A stretch of DNA of 64,000 bases from Ricordea florida (lineage: Eukaryota > Cnidaria > Anthozoa > Corallimorpharia > Ricordeidae): assembly GCA_949710005.1 (NCBI GenBank), contig OX453276.1:13559133-13623132 (forward strand), read 5' to 3'. The position numbers and the translations under genes are program-made. The notes beneath the pieces were generated by a model that did no database searches, had not been told where the DNA came from, and saw only the letters and a program-made list of their open reading frames with translations. Positions within the stretch are counted from its first letter, which is position 1. The number at the start of each line of letters is the position of its first letter. Positions 61,706 to 64,000 of the stretch are shown piece after piece.

Positions 61706-62379
61706 ATATAATTTTTGGAAGCATCGACTAAGCTGATCGATTGTACGTACTTCAACGCATCTCGTACAAAGATTTTTTTCACCTCACACACAACAAGAAT
61801 TGAAGAAAATCAAGAAAGAAACTAAGCCGTGCTTCAAAACAGCTGCCAAACATACAAAAATGGATCTAATGCTCCAATCCCTGAAAACTTCGCACATATA
61901 AATTGGACAATTCGTCTTTGTAATTACTACAACTTCCATTACTTAACCAAAATGGTCGTAAATTCTGAACGTGATGAGTTAAAGAAAACATAAAGGAACT
62001 GATATCGTGGTTTATTCGAATTGTGCTCACCCAGAACTGGCGGGAAGATCATCACTTGCCATGTTTGCCAATCTTCAAACCTGCCCAGTTAAAAAAAATC
62101 AAGTTTATGCCCCCTCTTAAACCTATATCGAAGTGAGAAAAGGTCATTTCTTCCTATAAGATCGACCTGTTCTCTGTCGTAGAGAAAATAAGCAAATAAT
62201 TTACCTTTTCACTCAGCTTTGACCGACGTTCTAGCGTCGACGTCAAATGTGGCGTTCTGCCATCTAAGACTTCACCACGAGGACACGATGACATGCGCAG
62301 TACATACAAAACAGTTCAATACACTTCCGGTTCGCATTTGTGAAGTCACGGACGTCTACTGCTTAAGCTCACTATTATT

Positions 62380-62490
62380 TGAATAACATGGCTAGTTTTA
62401 ATTTCTTAGTGTAAAGCAATGTTATTGATTTTGTTCTGACGAAAAAATTAAGAATGACCTGGCAACCTTTTATATTTTTGATAGTTTTTT
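62380..62490. other. short spacer before the next Myb-like gene
   Basis: No feature seen. Confidence 0.3.
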
Positions 62491-62497
62491 CGTTGGC

Positions 62498-63960
62498 ATG
62501 TCATCCTCCGAAGGCAGCGCAGTAACTCCCGCAGTTAAAAACAAGCGATCCAGCCGGTACGTCAAATCCTAAACATTTCATTGATAGATCCATCCCATTT
62601 AACGAGGCACTTTATAAAAATCTCTATGATATTATATGTGCTTCTTCACTGGCTAGGTTTTTGAAATGATTAGAATTTGACCTCCTTATATTTTCACTTG
62701 GCAGTCAAAAGAAAAGCAGTTATGGCCAAATGCATGTTAACTTGCTTTAAAGTGGACTGTTCACAAAAAAAATAAGAAACCAACAACTACAGGCATGTCA
62801 TGTTTATTCCAGCTTTAGTTTTCGTTTTTGTTTTGACAAGCGCGAGTCATAATCCCCCGTTGTAATGTAGTTATGGCATTTATTGTAGTCTAAAATATTT
62901 AGGATGAATGTTTCTTAGTTTTAGACTTCTGGAACTCCTCCTTTATGAAATACCGGTATGAAAATAATAGTAGTTACACTTCTTTCGAGTTATAAGTTAT
63001 GCAGGTGTGCGAGGTAAAACCTCACTATAGAGGTTTCTTTTCTTAATTTGACTTATAAAATATTGCTTCTAGACTGCTAGAAATATTTCCTTAATATTAC
63101 AGTCAACCCCTTAACACAGACATTCCTGTAAAAGGTGGACACTCTCTAAGGCAGACAGCTAAAGCTGGTCCTAAGTGTCTGGCTCAGAGAGAGTTCACCA
63201 TATCATATATTGTAGATACCAGTTTAACGAAGGGCCTATAGCCATGTATTTGAACAAAGTTGTCCCTGGTAGGAAGGTAACCGTCCCTCTGAGTCATCTT
63301 TTACCAAGGGTTTATATGAAAAAAGTTGTCTCTACTAACTGAGCTAAAAACTGACCCCTATTGGCCTGGGATTTCAAGAGTCTCGATATACTTGTTTCCA
63401 AACATCCAAAATTGATGATATAAGGATAGTTTGGTTAGCAATCGCTGTACTGCTATCATTATAGTATTATCGTTATCATTAATCACTCATTTTCCTTTGG
63501 CCAATAGTATGGTTCACACATGCTCTACGTGCCCTGAAATGGCCATTTTTTTTCTCAGGCTCCATAATATAAAATTAGGCCTTTGATTTGTGTCTTTTTC
63601 AGGCCTATGGAGTGGACCGAAAAGCATGACATTTATCTGTGTAGAGAGGTAATAGTGGTAGAGCCATTTTAGTTTAAGAAAGGTACTGTGGCCAGAGGAC
63701 AGTTTTGGACTAAAATAGCAGAGTCCTTAAATAGCTGCAAGGAGCTCAAGTTTAGGGTAGGAATGAGAGTGTATGAGAAAGGTTCACTGATATGCAGAAA
63801 GAGTATCTAAAAAGAATAGAGCAGATGAGTGTAGCAGTGGTACATCAAATGATATCACTGAGCTAGACCGGCTATTAGAAGAAATCACAGAGAAAGAGAA
63901 GGCAACAGAGGAGAATAGAGAAAATGATAAGGACAAAAAAAAAATCAAAGTCGGAGTATG
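62498..63960 (+). pseudogene. Harbinger Myb/SANT-like gene, copy 4, broken, near the window end
   Basis: Exon 1 (62498-62556) encodes MSSSEGSAVTPAVKNKRSSR and ends at a GTACGT donor. Exon 2 begins after TTTTTCAG at 63603, and the join is in frame into PMEWTEKHDIYLCREVIVVE. A TAG at 63670-63672 and later frame changes break the domain (FWTKIAESLNSC is still visible). An acidic coiled coil (ELDRLLEEITEKEKATEENR) follows near 63870-63930. The window ends soon after, so any 3' coding or element end is not visible. Confidence 0.6.
62560..63600 (+). other. probable intron / non-coding
   Basis: Lies between the two proposed exons; AT-rich, no other coding signal. Confidence 0.4.
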
Positions 63961-64000
63961 GTGAACTCGTGGATATGTTTACAAAATAGAGAAAAAAGAA

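Larger units (their letters stand above)
60022..62371. mobile_element. Harbinger-type element without a visible transposase
   Basis: AGGGACTTTAAGCAGTGACG at 60021 resembles the inverse of CGTCTACTGCTTAAGCTC (about 62353-62370), giving imperfect ends that enclose a minus-strand Myb/SANT-like gene. No DDE transposase frame lies between them, so it would be non-autonomous. The end assignment is tentative. Confidence 0.4.

Noticed and set aside
1-64000. tRNA or rRNA genes
   Set aside because: No convincing cloverleaf, B-box context or rRNA-like sequence was seen by eye; a covariance-model scan was not possible.

Overview
This is eukaryotic, AT-rich, transposon-dense DNA. It most resembles an anthozoan cnidarian genome (coral or sea anemone). 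The basis is the mix of repeats: a Polinton/Maverick-type element whose small genes look like cnidarian Polinton genes, Harbinger elements with Myb/SANT partner ORFs, L2-like and Tx1/L1-like LINEs, a BEL/Pao LTR retrotransposon, YqaJ-PHD transposon proteins, and many fold-back MITEs. The species assignment is inference. No confident single-copy host gene was found; almost every protein signal belongs to a mobile element or its wreck.

Layout. 1-3.1 kb: a zinc-finger-like transposon fragment, a stray Polinton capsid-gene fragment and a small TIR element. 3.5-9.6 kb: a PIF/Harbinger element with an apparently intact three-exon DDE transposase, a decayed Myb/SANT partner, and two fold-back MITEs. 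10.0-34.3 kb: a three-level nest. A Tc1/mariner-like element (29-bp TIRs, TA flanks) holds a 16.4-kb Polinton (11238-27678) and a 6.3-kb BEL/Pao retrotransposon (27974-34247; 308-bp LTRs with no difference seen; 5-bp target duplication AAAAC). 34.3-42 kb: MITEs, a 51-bp satellite and decayed ORFs. 40.4-46.5 kb: LINE fragments. 47.1-52.6 kb: remains of methyltransferase-like, YqaJ exonuclease, PHD-finger and possibly Ulp1-like coding. 52.6-64 kb: two L2-like LINEs, a piggyBac C-terminal fragment and three more Harbinger Myb/SANT genes or fragments.

The Polinton is the centrepiece. It carries a retroviral-type integrase, a protein-primed-type DNA polymerase B, an A32-like packaging ATPase, a double-jelly-roll-type major capsid protein, a candidate penton protein, a DUF2738-like protein and a set of small membrane or coiled-coil proteins. 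Three regulatory patterns are visible. A box of the form TCTAAAGA/TCTAAAAA sits about 23-29 nt upstream of many start codons. Hairpins built from GTTACATAAC lie exactly in two of the convergent gene junctions. The two outermost genes start immediately inside the TIRs and share an N-terminal SAP/Rho_N-like domain. The polymerase frame is broken at one A7 tract and no adenovirus-type protease gene was recognised. The element is therefore nearly intact but probably not autonomous as read.

All assignments are by eye from motifs; no alignment or database search was run.
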